This document shows positions 26,684-34,618 of a stretch of DNA of 40,620 nt, piece by piece; the first letter of the stretch is position 1, and each line of letters begins with the position of its first letter. Where the stretch lies: positions 1 through 40,620 of the forward strand of contig JAKPDL010000200.1 in the NCBI GenBank assembly GCA_029552825.1, read 5' to 3'. The translations under genes were made by a program, and so were the position numbers. Source of the DNA: Bacteroidota bacterium (lineage in GTDB: Bacteria; Bacteroidota; Bacteroidia; Bacteroidales; VadinHA17). The notes beneath the pieces are model-generated. The model saw only the letters and a list, made by a program, of their open reading frames with translations, made no database searches and was not told the origin of the DNA.

Positions 26684-27474
26684 TTTTTATGATTTTTATT
26701 GTTCCTATCTCTGATCTTCATCACATTCTCATGGTAAACAAGCGAATAAGGAGGCACAGAAGAGGTAAGCCAAACGTTACCCCCAATTATGCTGTCGTGC
26801 CCGATTACTGTTTCACCTCCCAGAATAGTGCTGCCTGCATAAATAACAACATCATCCTCAATGGTCGGGTGACGTTTTTTACCCGCCATATCTTTGCTAA
26901 CGCTCAGAGCTCCAATTGTTACTCCCTGATAAAGCTTCACTCTTCTGCCGATAACAGATGTTTCACCTATCACAACCCCGGTTCCGTGGTCAATAAAAAA
27001 GGGTGAATCGATGGTGGCTTTCGGGTGAATGTCTATACCTGTCAGTGAATGAGCATATTCGGTCATAATTCTCGGTATGAGAGGCACTTCAAGCAATGCA
27101 AGCTTGTTTGCAAGCCTGTAAACAAGGATTGCATAAAACCCGGGATATGTAATTATCACTTCATCTAACGACGTTGCAGCCGGGTCTCCTTCCATTATAA
27201 AGCTTGCATCGGCATCAACCTGTTGTTTGATACCATTCAACGCATCCATAAACCGGTCAGCGATAATTTCAGGAGGCTGAGCAAGATTTGCCCTGACAGA
27301 TGAAAGAATGCGGCAGAGTGAACCTTTTACTTTTCGTGGTGAACGGCATGGGTTATCCATCTCGGCAAGAACAGGATACAGAAATGTTGTTACATTTCGG
27401 ATGAATTCTATTATCATCTTTTTTGAAGGGAACCTTTCATCTTTTCTGCAAATGAAATGTCTGAGCAGTTTCAT
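26680..27474 (-). CDS. cysE: serine O-acetyltransferase
   Basis: A 264-residue enzyme that acetylates serine from acetyl-CoA to give O-acetylserine, the substrate of the next gene. An alpha-helical N-terminal domain is followed by a left-handed beta-helix of hexapeptide repeats with the diagnostic ALTGIDIHPKA-like segment (here SLTGIDIHPKATID), FFIDHGTGVVIGETSVIG, QGVTIGALS and KKRHPTIEDDVVIYAGSTILGG. The C-terminus is NKNHKK rather than a terminal Ile, the residue by which CysE docks into CysK in well-studied cysteine synthase complexes, so that complex may not form in the usual way. It lies 34 bp after trpA with no promoter of good quality between, hence probably part of the trp operon. Confidence 0.93.
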   Translation of the reverse strand: MKLLRHFICRKDERFPSKKMIIEFIRNVTTFLYPVLAEMDNPCRSPRKVKGSLCRILSSVRANLAQPPEIIADRFMDALNGIKQQVDADASFIMEGDPAATSLDEVIITYPGFYAILVYRLANKLALLEVPLIPRIMTEYAHSLTGIDIHPKATIDSPFFIDHGTGVVIGETSVIGRRVKLYQGVTIGALSVSKDMAGKKRHPTIEDDVVIYAGSTILGGETVIGHDSIIGGNVWLTSSVPPYSLVYHENVMKIRDRNNKNHKK

Positions 27475-27508
27475 AATAAAAATTAGTTTAACAATCTGGA
27501 ATATTGCT

Positions 27509-28291
27509 TCATTCTTTCTTTAAGTCCTTCACAAATTTTTTGATATTCTCGTCACTATATCCTTCCTTTTCAAGCATTTTTATAAAAGCGCTTCCAACAA
27601 TTGCACCGTTTGCATATCTGCACGCCTCTGCAAAAGTTTCATTTGATGATATACCGAATCCAATCATGAGAGGATGGGTCAGATTCATACCAGCCACTCT
27701 TTCAAAATAGGCTTTCTGCTCATCATTGAAACCCTGCTTAACACCTGTGACTGATGAAGAAGAAACCATATAAATGAATCCGTCGGTGATGCTGTCAATG
27801 AGTCTTATGCGTTCGGCCTCAGTACTGGGAGATATCAAAAGTATGTTATAAAGTCCGTACTTTCTGAATATTTCTCGGTATTGTTCCGTATAAATTTCCG
27901 GTGGAAGGTCGGGCAGAATAATTCCATCTATGCCTGTTACAGAACAACTCCTGCAAAAATTCTCCATCCCAAATTTTAACACTGGATTGAGATATCCCAT
28001 AAGAAGCAGTGGTATATTCACAGAACTTCGTATACTCTCAAGTTGGTGGAATAATAACCTAAGGCTCATGCCGTTTTTCAATGCATTACTGCTGCTTTTC
28101 TGTATAACCGGTCCGTCGGCAAGGGGGTCTGAAAAGGGGATACCTATTTCAATCATATCTACACCTGCTCGAACCAGGCTATTTATTATACCTGCTGTTG
28201 AGTCAACCTCAGGATATCCTGCTGTAAAATACACCGAAAGGATATTCTTTTTTCCCGAATGAAATAGTTTATCTATACGGTTCATTTTCAC
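27509..28291 (-). CDS. trpA: tryptophan synthase alpha subunit
   Basis: A TIM-barrel enzyme of 260 residues that cleaves indole-3-glycerol phosphate and channels indole to TrpB. Recognisable segments are YFTAGYPEVDSTAGII, MIEIGIPFSDPLADGPVIQKSS with the catalytic Glu in IEIG and Asp in PLADGP, GIDGIILPDLPPE and the phosphate site MIGFGISSNETF / GAIVGSAFIK. It starts within the trpB stop (ATGA overlap 28288-28291), as expected for a subunit pair. Confidence 0.97.
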   Translation of the reverse strand: MKMNRIDKLFHSGKKNILSVYFTAGYPEVDSTAGIINSLVRAGVDMIEIGIPFSDPLADGPVIQKSSSNALKNGMSLRLLFHQLESIRSSVNIPLLLMGYLNPVLKFGMENFCRSCSVTGIDGIILPDLPPEIYTEQYREIFRKYGLYNILLISPSTEAERIRLIDSITDGFIYMVSSSSVTGVKQGFNDEQKAYFERVAGMNLTHPLMIGFGISSNETFAEACRYANGAIVGSAFIKMLEKEGYSDENIKKFVKDLKKE

Positions 28292-29502
28292 ATATTTATA
28301 TTAACCGGTGTTTTACACGATCTATTTTCAAGATATTTAATATAGGATGCCATATCTTTATCGCCTCTTCCAGAAAGGATTACAACTACTATATCGTTTT
28401 CACTGAATTTAATTTTCCCCAGTGCTGCCAGGGCATGGGCAGGTTCGAGTGCCGGGATGATTCCTTCAAATCTCATAAGCCTGAATGCGGCCTCCAGGGC
28501 TTCATCGTCGGTGGCATATTCAAATTTGACTCTGCCGGTTTTGCCCAGCCATGCCAGCTGTGGTCCTATGCCAGGATAATCAAGCCCTGCTGATATGGAA
28601 TAAGGTTCGGTTATCTGTCCGTCATCATTTTGCATGAGTATAGTCCTGCTGCCATGAATTATACCCGGTGTGCCCTCAGTAATTGTTGCAGCAGTCATGC
28701 CTGTTCCGATCCCTTTCCCTGCGGCTTCCACAGCAACAAGTTTTACATCATGATTATCCAGGTAATGATAAAAAGAGCCCGCAGCGTTGCTGCCTCCTCC
28801 TACACATGCAATAATAAAGTCGGGATAGTTCCTCCCGACGTGTTCCTGTAGCTGAAATATAAGCTCTTCACTTATTACCGATTGGAGTCTTGAAACAAGG
28901 TCGGGGTACGGATGCGGGCCAACCACTGATCCAATAAGATAATAAGTGTCGGCGGGATTGCTGATCCAGTCACGTATAGCCTCATTAGTGGCATCTTTTA
29001 GTGTCATATTGCCACTTTCGACAGGAATTACTTCCGCTCCGAGCATTCTCATCCTCAATACGTTGGGAGCCTGCCTCTCCACGTCGAGCTTCCCCATATA
29101 AACCACACACTTAAGTCCCATGAGTGCACACACTGTAGCAGTTGCAACCCCATGTTGCCCTGCACCGGTTTCGGCAATAATCCTTGTTTTACCCAGACGC
29201 TTTGCTATCAGTATCTGACCAATAGTGTTATTAATCTTGTGAGCACCAGTATGGTTCAGGTCTTCACGCTTAAGATATATCTGTGTGCCATAATGTTCCG
29301 ACAACCTCCTGGCAAAATAAAGAGGTGAAGGCCTCCCTGCATAGTTTTTAAGGAAATACTTGAATTCCTTTCTAAAATCTTCACTTTCAATTATCCTCAG
29401 ATAATTTTCCTGCAATTCCCTGATATTTGCATAAAGCATCTCCGGGATAAAGGCTCCGCCGAATTCACCGTAAAAACCTTTCCCGTCAACATTGTATCTC
29501 AT
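28288..29502 (-). CDS. trpB: tryptophan synthase beta subunit
   Basis: The PLP subunit that joins indole and serine to tryptophan. Motifs are GKGFYGEFGGAFIPEM, KREDLNHTGAHKINNTIGQ with the PLP lysine, AETGAGQHGVATATVCALMG, the phosphate loop CVGGGSNAAGSFY, and GLDYPGIGPQLAWL. The frame is open to 29538, overlapping trpF, but the ATG at 29502 gives MRYNVDGKGFYGEFGG as in homologues (404 residues); a 17-base overlap with trpF remains and suggests coupling. Confidence 0.97.
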   Translation of the reverse strand: MRYNVDGKGFYGEFGGAFIPEMLYANIRELQENYLRIIESEDFRKEFKYFLKNYAGRPSPLYFARRLSEHYGTQIYLKREDLNHTGAHKINNTIGQILIAKRLGKTRIIAETGAGQHGVATATVCALMGLKCVVYMGKLDVERQAPNVLRMRMLGAEVIPVESGNMTLKDATNEAIRDWISNPADTYYLIGSVVGPHPYPDLVSRLQSVISEELIFQLQEHVGRNYPDFIIACVGGGSNAAGSFYHYLDNHDVKLVAVEAAGKGIGTGMTAATITEGTPGIIHGSRTILMQNDDGQITEPYSISAGLDYPGIGPQLAWLGKTGRVKFEYATDDEALEAAFRLMRFEGIIPALEPAHALAALGKIKFSENDIVVVILSGRGDKDMASYIKYLENRSCKTPVNINM

Positions 29503-30124
29503 ATTTGATTTTTTTAATAAATACTTCCACTTTTTCAAAATCTTTTATTCCCGGGGAGATTTCAAACCGGCTATTAATGTCGACACCAAAGAACATGTCG
29601 TTTTTGATTTTTCCCAGTTCCTGAACATCACCGGGACCTATGCCTCCGCTCAGGAAAAAAGGTTTTTGAAGGCTGAGGCCGTTGAGAATATCCCAGTTGA
29701 ACTTTTTTCCACTTCCACCATAGAGTCTGCCCCCAGTGTCAAAAAGGAAATAATCGCACACATCACTGTATGCATTTACATGATTTAAATCAATCTTATT
29801 TCCAACTCTGAAAACTTTTATAACCTGCAGACCTGATGCTTTTATTTTCCCACAATAACTAAGATCTTCGTTGCCATGAAGCTGGATAATTCCAATACCT
29901 AAAGATTTAGCTGTCTCAATAATTTTATCATGTTCCTCATCCACAAAAACCCCTACCCTGCCTATGGTATCCGGTATGCTGCCGAAAATATTTCTGTCAG
30001 GGTTTTTGCCAATATACCTTGGAGACTCTGTGGAAAAGATAAAACCTGCAAAGTCGATCCCGGTTTCGCAAATCTTTTTTACGTTTTCGGGGTCCTTCAG
30101 TCCACATACTTTTACTTTAATCAT
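29486..30124 (-). CDS. trpF: phosphoribosylanthranilate isomerase
   Basis: Third step after anthranilate in tryptophan synthesis, an Amadori rearrangement on a TIM barrel. The family start MIKVKVCGLKDPENVKKI contains the catalytic Cys of KVCGL(K/T); FAGFIFSTESPRYIG, VGVFVDEEHDKI, IIQLHGNED, YFLFDTGG and FFLSGGIGPGDVQEL follow in order. The frame opens at 30145 but the ATG at 30124 fits the family. It lies 33 bp after trpC from this start, and its end overlaps trpB. Confidence 0.95.
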   Translation of the reverse strand: MIKVKVCGLKDPENVKKICETGIDFAGFIFSTESPRYIGKNPDRNIFGSIPDTIGRVGVFVDEEHDKIIETAKSLGIGIIQLHGNEDLSYCGKIKASGLQVIKVFRVGNKIDLNHVNAYSDVCDYFLFDTGGRLYGGSGKKFNWDILNGLSLQKPFFLSGGIGPGDVQELGKIKNDMFFGVDINSRFEISPGIKDFEKVEVFIKKIKYEIQC

Positions 30125-30157
30125 CTCAAATCCCTTTCTGGACAATTCATGTCAGTT

Positions 30158-30943
30158 CTATTCTTTTACCATTTTAACGAATTCCTTAAAAGCTTTCACC
30201 GGATCGGGTCTTGACATGAATGCTTCGCCAATCAGAAACCCGTCGTACCCGGCTTTTATAAGATCTTTCAGCACTTCGGGTGATGAAATGCCACTTTCGG
30301 AAATTTTTACAAAACCTTCAGGTATTTTACCTGCAAGTTTGAAGGATGTATTTGTATCAACTTCAAGTGTTAAAAGATTGCGGTTATTTACCCCTATAAT
30401 GTTTACATATTCATTAACCTTATCAAGTTCTGCTTCGGAGTGAATCTCAAGGACCACTTCCAGACCTGTCTTTCTTGCCGTCCGGGCAAGCCGGTACACT
30501 TCATTAGTCTCCAGCAATGAGGCAATAAGCAGTATAGCATCTGCCCCTGAATATTTAGCCTCATAAATCTGGATCTCATCAATTACAAAATCTTTCTGAA
30601 GGATCGGAAGTCCTGTAGAAAGTCGTACCATCGAAATATCACCTATTGATCCACCGAAATACTTTTTCTCTGTCAGGATTGATAGTCCTGCTGCACCCCC
30701 CTCTTCATAACCTTTCACAACATCGGCTATTTTTGCCTGGTGGTTAAGAACTCCTTTCGAAGGCGACATCCTTTTAAACTCGGCTATAATTCCTGGTGTC
30801 GGACTATTTTTAAGGGCGTCGGAAAGAGAAACAATCTCTCTGCCGATTCTTTTGCGCTTCTCATAATCAGTTGCGGAAATCAGTCTCTTCATCTGAGCGA
30901 TTTCCTGTTTTTTCATTTCAGCTATCTGTTCCAGAAAATTCAT
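30158..30943 (-). CDS. trpC: indole-3-glycerol-phosphate synthase
   Basis: A TIM-barrel enzyme of 261 residues that cyclises the carboxyphenylamino-ribulose intermediate. Motifs are IIAEFKRMSPSKGVLN with the catalytic Lys (I-A-E-x-K-x-x-S-P-S), AAGLSILTEKKYFGGS, LPILQKDFVIDEIQIYEAKYSGADAILLI, VLEIHSEAEL, GVNNRNLLTLEVD and VKISESGISSPEVL. It overlaps the trpD stop by ATGA. It is a separate gene, not fused to trpF as in E. coli. Confidence 0.97.
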   Translation of the reverse strand: MNFLEQIAEMKKQEIAQMKRLISATDYEKRKRIGREIVSLSDALKNSPTPGIIAEFKRMSPSKGVLNHQAKIADVVKGYEEGGAAGLSILTEKKYFGGSIGDISMVRLSTGLPILQKDFVIDEIQIYEAKYSGADAILLIASLLETNEVYRLARTARKTGLEVVLEIHSEAELDKVNEYVNIIGVNNRNLLTLEVDTNTSFKLAGKIPEGFVKISESGISSPEVLKDLIKAGYDGFLIGEAFMSRPDPVKAFKEFVKMVKE

Positions 30944-31986
30944 TGTTGCATCTTTATTAATGTGTTAAATGAATCAAGTGCTTTTCTGTTGAAAAGTGAA
31001 TCTTCAGCCATTTTCCTGCACTCATCAGGTGATTTTTCAGGAAAGCAGCATCTTATTGCAAGCTGGGAATTAGCCAGAACCACATTATTCTGAGCTTCAG
31101 AACCATTACCTTCAAGAATTCTGGTGAAAATATCAGCCGATTCAGCTACTGTCCTGCCTCCAGCCAGTTCCATGGGTTGAACTGCTTCATATCCCAGTTC
31201 ATCAGGAGCTAATATTTGTTCCCTACCATTGAAGATGTATCTGAAAGGTGCGGTAAGTGAAACTTCGTCGTAACCGTCGAGGCTGTGGACAACTGCATAA
31301 CTGACATCTGTTTCCTGATAAAGATAATTATACAACCTGGCAAGCTCCAGGCTGTAAACTCCAACCAGTTGGCGTCTGGGCAATGACGGGTTGACCGTTG
31401 GCCCCAGCATGTTGAAGAAAGTCTTAACCTTAAGAGCTCTGCGCACCGGAGCAACAGTTTTCATTGCGGGGTTGAACAAGGGTGCATGCAGAAAACAAAG
31501 GCCAGCCCGCTCAAGCTCCCGCTTTAGCTTGCCGGTATCGGTCGAAAACTTATATCCAAAATGTTCAAGGATATTTGATGATCCGCATGCCGAAGTCACT
31601 CCGTAATTACCATGTTTTGCAACCTTTATTCCGGCTCCAGCAAGAACGAAAGCGGTAAGTGTTGATATATTAAATGTTTCCTTGTTATCACCGCCTGTGC
31701 CGCATACATCAATGGTATCAAACTCTGAAAGATCAACCCTGTTGCACAGATTAAGCAGGGCATTGCGGAAGCCTGACAGCTCTTCAACAGTGATGCTGCG
31801 CATCAGATAAACAGTAATGAATGCAGCAATTTCAGCTTCGGAATATTTGCCGCCTGCTATGTTAATCATAACCTCTTCAGCCTCCGGGCGGCTGAGAGTT
31901 TTGTGCTCAAAGAGATAGTTTAATATCTTCCTCATAAATGTATCGTATAAATTTTCAATATGTTTAACAAATTCATAATCTGTCAT
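30940..31986 (-). CDS. trpD: anthranilate phosphoribosyltransferase
   Basis: Transfers phosphoribose from PRPP to anthranilate. The signature DTIDVCGTGGDNKETFNIST is the PRPP pyrophosphate site; KHGNYGVTSACGSSNILEHFG and FLHAPLFNPAMKTVAPVRRALKVKTFFNMLGPTVNP follow. The ATG at 31986 overlaps the trpG stop as ATGA, like other junctions in this operon. An internal ATG at 31935 gives MRKILNYLFEHKTLSRPEAE, where many homologues begin, so the start is uncertain by 17 codons. It is a stand-alone enzyme, not fused to the amidotransferase. Confidence 0.96.
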   Translation of the reverse strand: MTDYEFVKHIENLYDTFMRKILNYLFEHKTLSRPEAEEVMINIAGGKYSEAEIAAFITVYLMRSITVEELSGFRNALLNLCNRVDLSEFDTIDVCGTGGDNKETFNISTLTAFVLAGAGIKVAKHGNYGVTSACGSSNILEHFGYKFSTDTGKLKRELERAGLCFLHAPLFNPAMKTVAPVRRALKVKTFFNMLGPTVNPSLPRRQLVGVYSLELARLYNYLYQETDVSYAVVHSLDGYDEVSLTAPFRYIFNGREQILAPDELGYEAVQPMELAGGRTVAESADIFTRILEGNGSEAQNNVVLANSQLAIRCCFPEKSPDECRKMAEDSLFNRKALDSFNTLIKMQQ

Positions 31987-32558
31987 TTATGTATCTCAAG
32001 CCAGTTCCTGATTATATTCATTCCGTATTCAGTCATTACTGATTCGGGATGGAACTGAAGCCCCCTGACATTATATTCGACATGACTTATGCCCATTATG
32101 ATGCCGTTGTCATCCTCGCAGGTTATTCTGAAGCAGGCAGGCAGATGTTTTCGTGAGACTACCCATGAATGGTATCTTCCGGCCATAAAAATTGGTGGTA
32201 TATTTTTGAAAAGAGGTTCATCAGGAGTCTTCACTTTAACCGGTGCCGAGATGCCGTGGTACACAGTGCTTAGGTTGAGCAGTTTGCCTCCAAAAGCCTC
32301 ACAAATAGCCTGATGTCCGAGGCATATCCCGAGTATACTTTTTTCAGCAGCCCACCTTTTAATCAGCTCAAGACAGATACCTGCTTCAGAAGGGATTCCC
32401 GGGCCCGGCGAAATAAGAATCCTGTCATACCTGCCGGCATCTTCAACAGTGATTTCATCGTTTCTGAATACATCGGGCCTTTCACCAGATATCTTTTCGA
32501 CATAATGAATAAGGTTATAAGCAAACGAATCGTAATTATCAATGACAACTGTTTTCAT
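31983..32558 (-). CDS. trpG: anthranilate synthase amidotransferase subunit
   Basis: A class I glutamine amidotransferase of 191 residues supplying ammonia to TrpE. It has the oxyanion segment ILISPGPGIPSEAG, the nucleophile Cys in ILGICLGHQAICEAFGG, and the His-Glu of the triad in LQFHPESVMTEYG. It could in principle also serve PabB, as in some bacteria, but the operon context supports TrpG. It overlaps trpE and trpD by ATGA at both ends. Confidence 0.96.
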   Translation of the reverse strand: MKTVVIDNYDSFAYNLIHYVEKISGERPDVFRNDEITVEDAGRYDRILISPGPGIPSEAGICLELIKRWAAEKSILGICLGHQAICEAFGGKLLNLSTVYHGISAPVKVKTPDEPLFKNIPPIFMAGRYHSWVVSRKHLPACFRITCEDDNGIIMGISHVEYNVRGLQFHPESVMTEYGMNIIRNWLEIHK

Positions 32559-33967
32559 TTTATTTCCTCCGCCGTTTTAACTGCATGTTTTAGAGCGTCG
32601 AGTTTATTATTTACTTCCTGGAGTTCCTTCTCCTCGTCGGAGCCAGCAACTATTCCAGCACCAGCCTGATAAAAGAGCCTGTTACCCATGCTCAGAAAAG
32701 TCCTGATCATGATTGCATGGTTAAGTACACCCCTGAAGTCAATGAATCCTATCGCACCTCCGTAATACCCTCTTTTCTGGTTTTCATATCTGTCTATCAG
32801 CTGCATTGCCATATGTTTCGGTGCTCCGGTTAGTGTGCCAGCAGGGAAAGTGGCAGCCAGCATCTCAGCCATGGTAGTACCTTCCCTGAGTTCCCCCGAA
32901 ACAGATGAAACAAGGTGTATAACATGTGAATAGAACTGAACTTCCCTGAGATTTTCGACCGTTACATTTCCTGCATGCCGGCTCAGATCGTTGCGGGCAA
33001 GATCAACAAGCATGATATGTTCAGCATTCTCTTTCTGGTCATATCCGAGGCGTTCAGCCATCATCTTATCGGCCTCATCGTTGCCGGTACGACGGTAAGT
33101 GCCTGCTATGGGATTGATATAAGCTTTCCCCCGGTTTATTTTAAGATGTGCCTCGGGGGAAGAGCCGAAGATTTTATAATTACCGTAATCAAAATAGAAC
33201 AGATAAGGCGACGGATTTATAGACCTGAGGGTTCTATATACATTAAATTCATCTCCTTTAAAATCAACTGAATACTGACGCGACAGAACAACCTGGAAAA
33301 CATCTCCCCGGTAGCAGTGCTCCTTGCCTTTTTTTACTATTTGTTTATATTGCTCGTCGGTGATGTTGCTCTTCTCATGACCTGTTGTTCTGAACCTGTA
33401 AATGGCAAAATTTCTGTTCCTGAGAAGGTCCTCGATATTTCCCGCTTCACTTGAATTATCACCGTTAATCTGGTTTTCTATAATATAGAGAATGTTCTGA
33501 TGGTGATTTACAGCAATAATATATTTATAAAAATCATATCGTACATGTGGTATCCGGCAATCGGTATTTTCTGGTGCCTGGAGTCTTATTTTTTCAACAT
33601 ACTGAACAGCATCATACGACATATATCCGAAAATTCCGTTTACAGGAATTTCGTTGTCGGTTTCTGTCAGAGTGAATGACTCAAAGAATGAGGAGAACCT
33701 TTGCAGAAAATCTTGCGGAGATGTTATTAAATGATTCAATATGGTTCCGTCGGGATATATTTCCTTGATTTTTCCGTTATCGGCTACAAAGCCGGCAACA
33801 GGTTTAAGGCAAATGAAGGAATAGCTGTTTTCTGTACCATGGTAATCGGAACTTTCGAGCAGAAGTGAATTGGGGAAGATATCCCTCAGTCTCAGATAGA
33901 TGCTTACCGGCGTTATTGTATCGGCAAGCAGTTTTCTGCATGTCGTTCTGATGTAAAATTTTTTCAT
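32555..33967 (-). CDS. trpE: anthranilate synthase component I
   Basis: The chorismate-using subunit of 470 residues, first structural gene of the operon. The N-terminal regulatory domain has SLLLESS (35-40), the motif that forms the tryptophan feedback pocket, so allosteric inhibition is expected. The catalytic part shows KGKEHCYRGDVFQVVLSRQYS, SSPEAHLKI, NPIAGTYRRTGNDEADK, DLARNDLSRHAG and AATFPAGTLTGAPKHMAMQLIDRYE. Its ATG lies about 400 bases after the predicted transcription start, leaving a long leader with a Trp/Cys-rich small ORF and a hairpin. Both attenuation and feedback therefore look likely. Confidence 0.97.
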   Translation of the reverse strand: MKKFYIRTTCRKLLADTITPVSIYLRLRDIFPNSLLLESSDYHGTENSYSFICLKPVAGFVADNGKIKEIYPDGTILNHLITSPQDFLQRFSSFFESFTLTETDNEIPVNGIFGYMSYDAVQYVEKIRLQAPENTDCRIPHVRYDFYKYIIAVNHHQNILYIIENQINGDNSSEAGNIEDLLRNRNFAIYRFRTTGHEKSNITDEQYKQIVKKGKEHCYRGDVFQVVLSRQYSVDFKGDEFNVYRTLRSINPSPYLFYFDYGNYKIFGSSPEAHLKINRGKAYINPIAGTYRRTGNDEADKMMAERLGYDQKENAEHIMLVDLARNDLSRHAGNVTVENLREVQFYSHVIHLVSSVSGELREGTTMAEMLAATFPAGTLTGAPKHMAMQLIDRYENQKRGYYGGAIGFIDFRGVLNHAIMIRTFLSMGNRLFYQAGAGIVAGSDEEKELQEVNNKLDALKHAVKTAEEIK

Positions 33968-34224
33968 TTGTAATTACTTTTATATTTTTTTGATTATCTG
34001 TTTTTTCCTTTTCAACTTTACTTACCTCCATCTTTACCTTAAGGGCTATCTAAAAAGCCTCTTATTGTTTTCACCCCTGAATCCCCTCCTTTACTATTGA
34101 AAAGCCGGACAGGCCCTGAGAGGTGACTTATTGATATATAATATTTTTAGTTTTTGTGTTTTCATTGTACTTACCTAATAAACATCTTTTTTGACAGTCC
34201 CATGTAGTATGAGTATTTTAAACA
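33968..34224 (-). other. distal part of the trp leader, no recognised element
   Basis: About 257 bases lie between the leader hairpin and the trpE ATG. They contain small ATG/GTG-started ORFs (for example 34094-34165, beginning MKTQKLKILYINK) and a purine-rich AAAGGAGGGG stretch at about 34084-34093, but no strong hairpin and no good promoter match. This is longer than an attenuator needs, so a second control element or an unrecognised small gene is possible. Confidence 0.3.
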
Positions 34225-34258
34225 ACAGCGGCCTGCCGTGAGTACGGCAGGCCGCTGT
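34225..34258 (-). terminator. trp-cys operon attenuator hairpin
   Basis: ACAGCGGCCTGCCGT (34225-34239) pairs perfectly with ACGGCAGGCCGCTGT (34244-34258): a 15-bp GC-rich stem with a 4-base loop in otherwise AT-rich DNA. On the minus strand it is followed by TGTTTAAAA, a modest U-stretch. It lies 36 bp after the stop of the leader ORF and before trpE. The loop region (34237-34244) is complementary over 8 bases to 34292-34299, which includes the leader stop codon, offering an alternative, termination-preventing pairing. Confidence 0.65.
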
Positions 34259-34294
34259 CAAAATCCTTTAAACTTTACAAACGGGTGTACCTAC

Positions 34295-34354
34295 TCACGT
34301 GGTTCCGGGAACCATTGAGCAACACCAGCACCAGTTTGTAAATAATACTTTCAT
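34295..34354 (-). CDS. trp-cys operon leader peptide (19 residues, W-C-W-C-C)
   Basis: ATG at 34354 to TGA at 34295-34297 encodes MKVLFTNWCWCCSMVPGTT. Codons 8-12 are TGG TGC TGG TGT TGC: two Trp and three Cys, the two rarest residues in most proteins, in a row. It starts about 18 bp after the -7 box of a perfect promoter and precedes a terminator-like hairpin, the arrangement of classical amino-acid leader peptides. The codons lie in the 5' strand of a possible stem: 34334-34342 is complementary to 34274-34282 over 9 bp, and 34322-34326 to 34284-34288 over 5 bp. The downstream operon makes both tryptophan and cysteine. That the peptide is translated and that ribosome stalling controls readthrough are inferences. 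Confidence 0.8.
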   Translation of the reverse strand: MKVLFTNWCWCCSMVPGTT

Positions 34355-34371
34355 CCTGAAACTAAATCGAG

Positions 34372-34402
34372 CAAATGTAAATAATATTTTTAAAAAATCA
34401 AA
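34372..34402 (-). promoter_or_regulatory. promoter of the trp-cys operon
   Basis: On the minus strand TTTG (34399-34402), exactly 19 bp, then TACATTTG (34372-34379): a perfect match to the Bacteroidetes -33/-7 consensus. The predicted start is about 10 bases before the leader-peptide ATG. Confidence 0.8.
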
Positions 34403-34618
34403 TTTTTCTTTTACTTTTTTAAATAATAAGCGCATTTTATTATTATAGACTATGTTATTCGTAATTTTGTTAAATAATATTTTTTATTATATCAAAGTCC
34501 TAATCTTCCGTTTGAGGTAAAATGATATATATTATTATAGGCCGTTCCACCACAATGCAGAATATCTTGCAGATAAAAATATTTCAGATTTTAAACTCTT
34601 TATTTTCTGAATTTTCTT
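34403..34618. other. AT-rich intergenic stretch
   Basis: Between the trp promoter and the fucosidase remnant I see no ORF with coding character, RNA gene, strong hairpin or repeat. Confidence 0.5.

Noticed and set aside
33804-34031. 75-codon minus-strand ORF overlapping the start of trpE
   Set aside because: It is out of frame with trpE over most of its length, has no family resemblance, and trpE explains the DNA.
34094-34165. 23-codon ORF in the trp leader (MKTQKLKILYINK...)
   Set aside because: It has no Trp and only one Cys, and no hairpin follows; it may be chance in A-rich DNA. Kept only as a note to the leader region.
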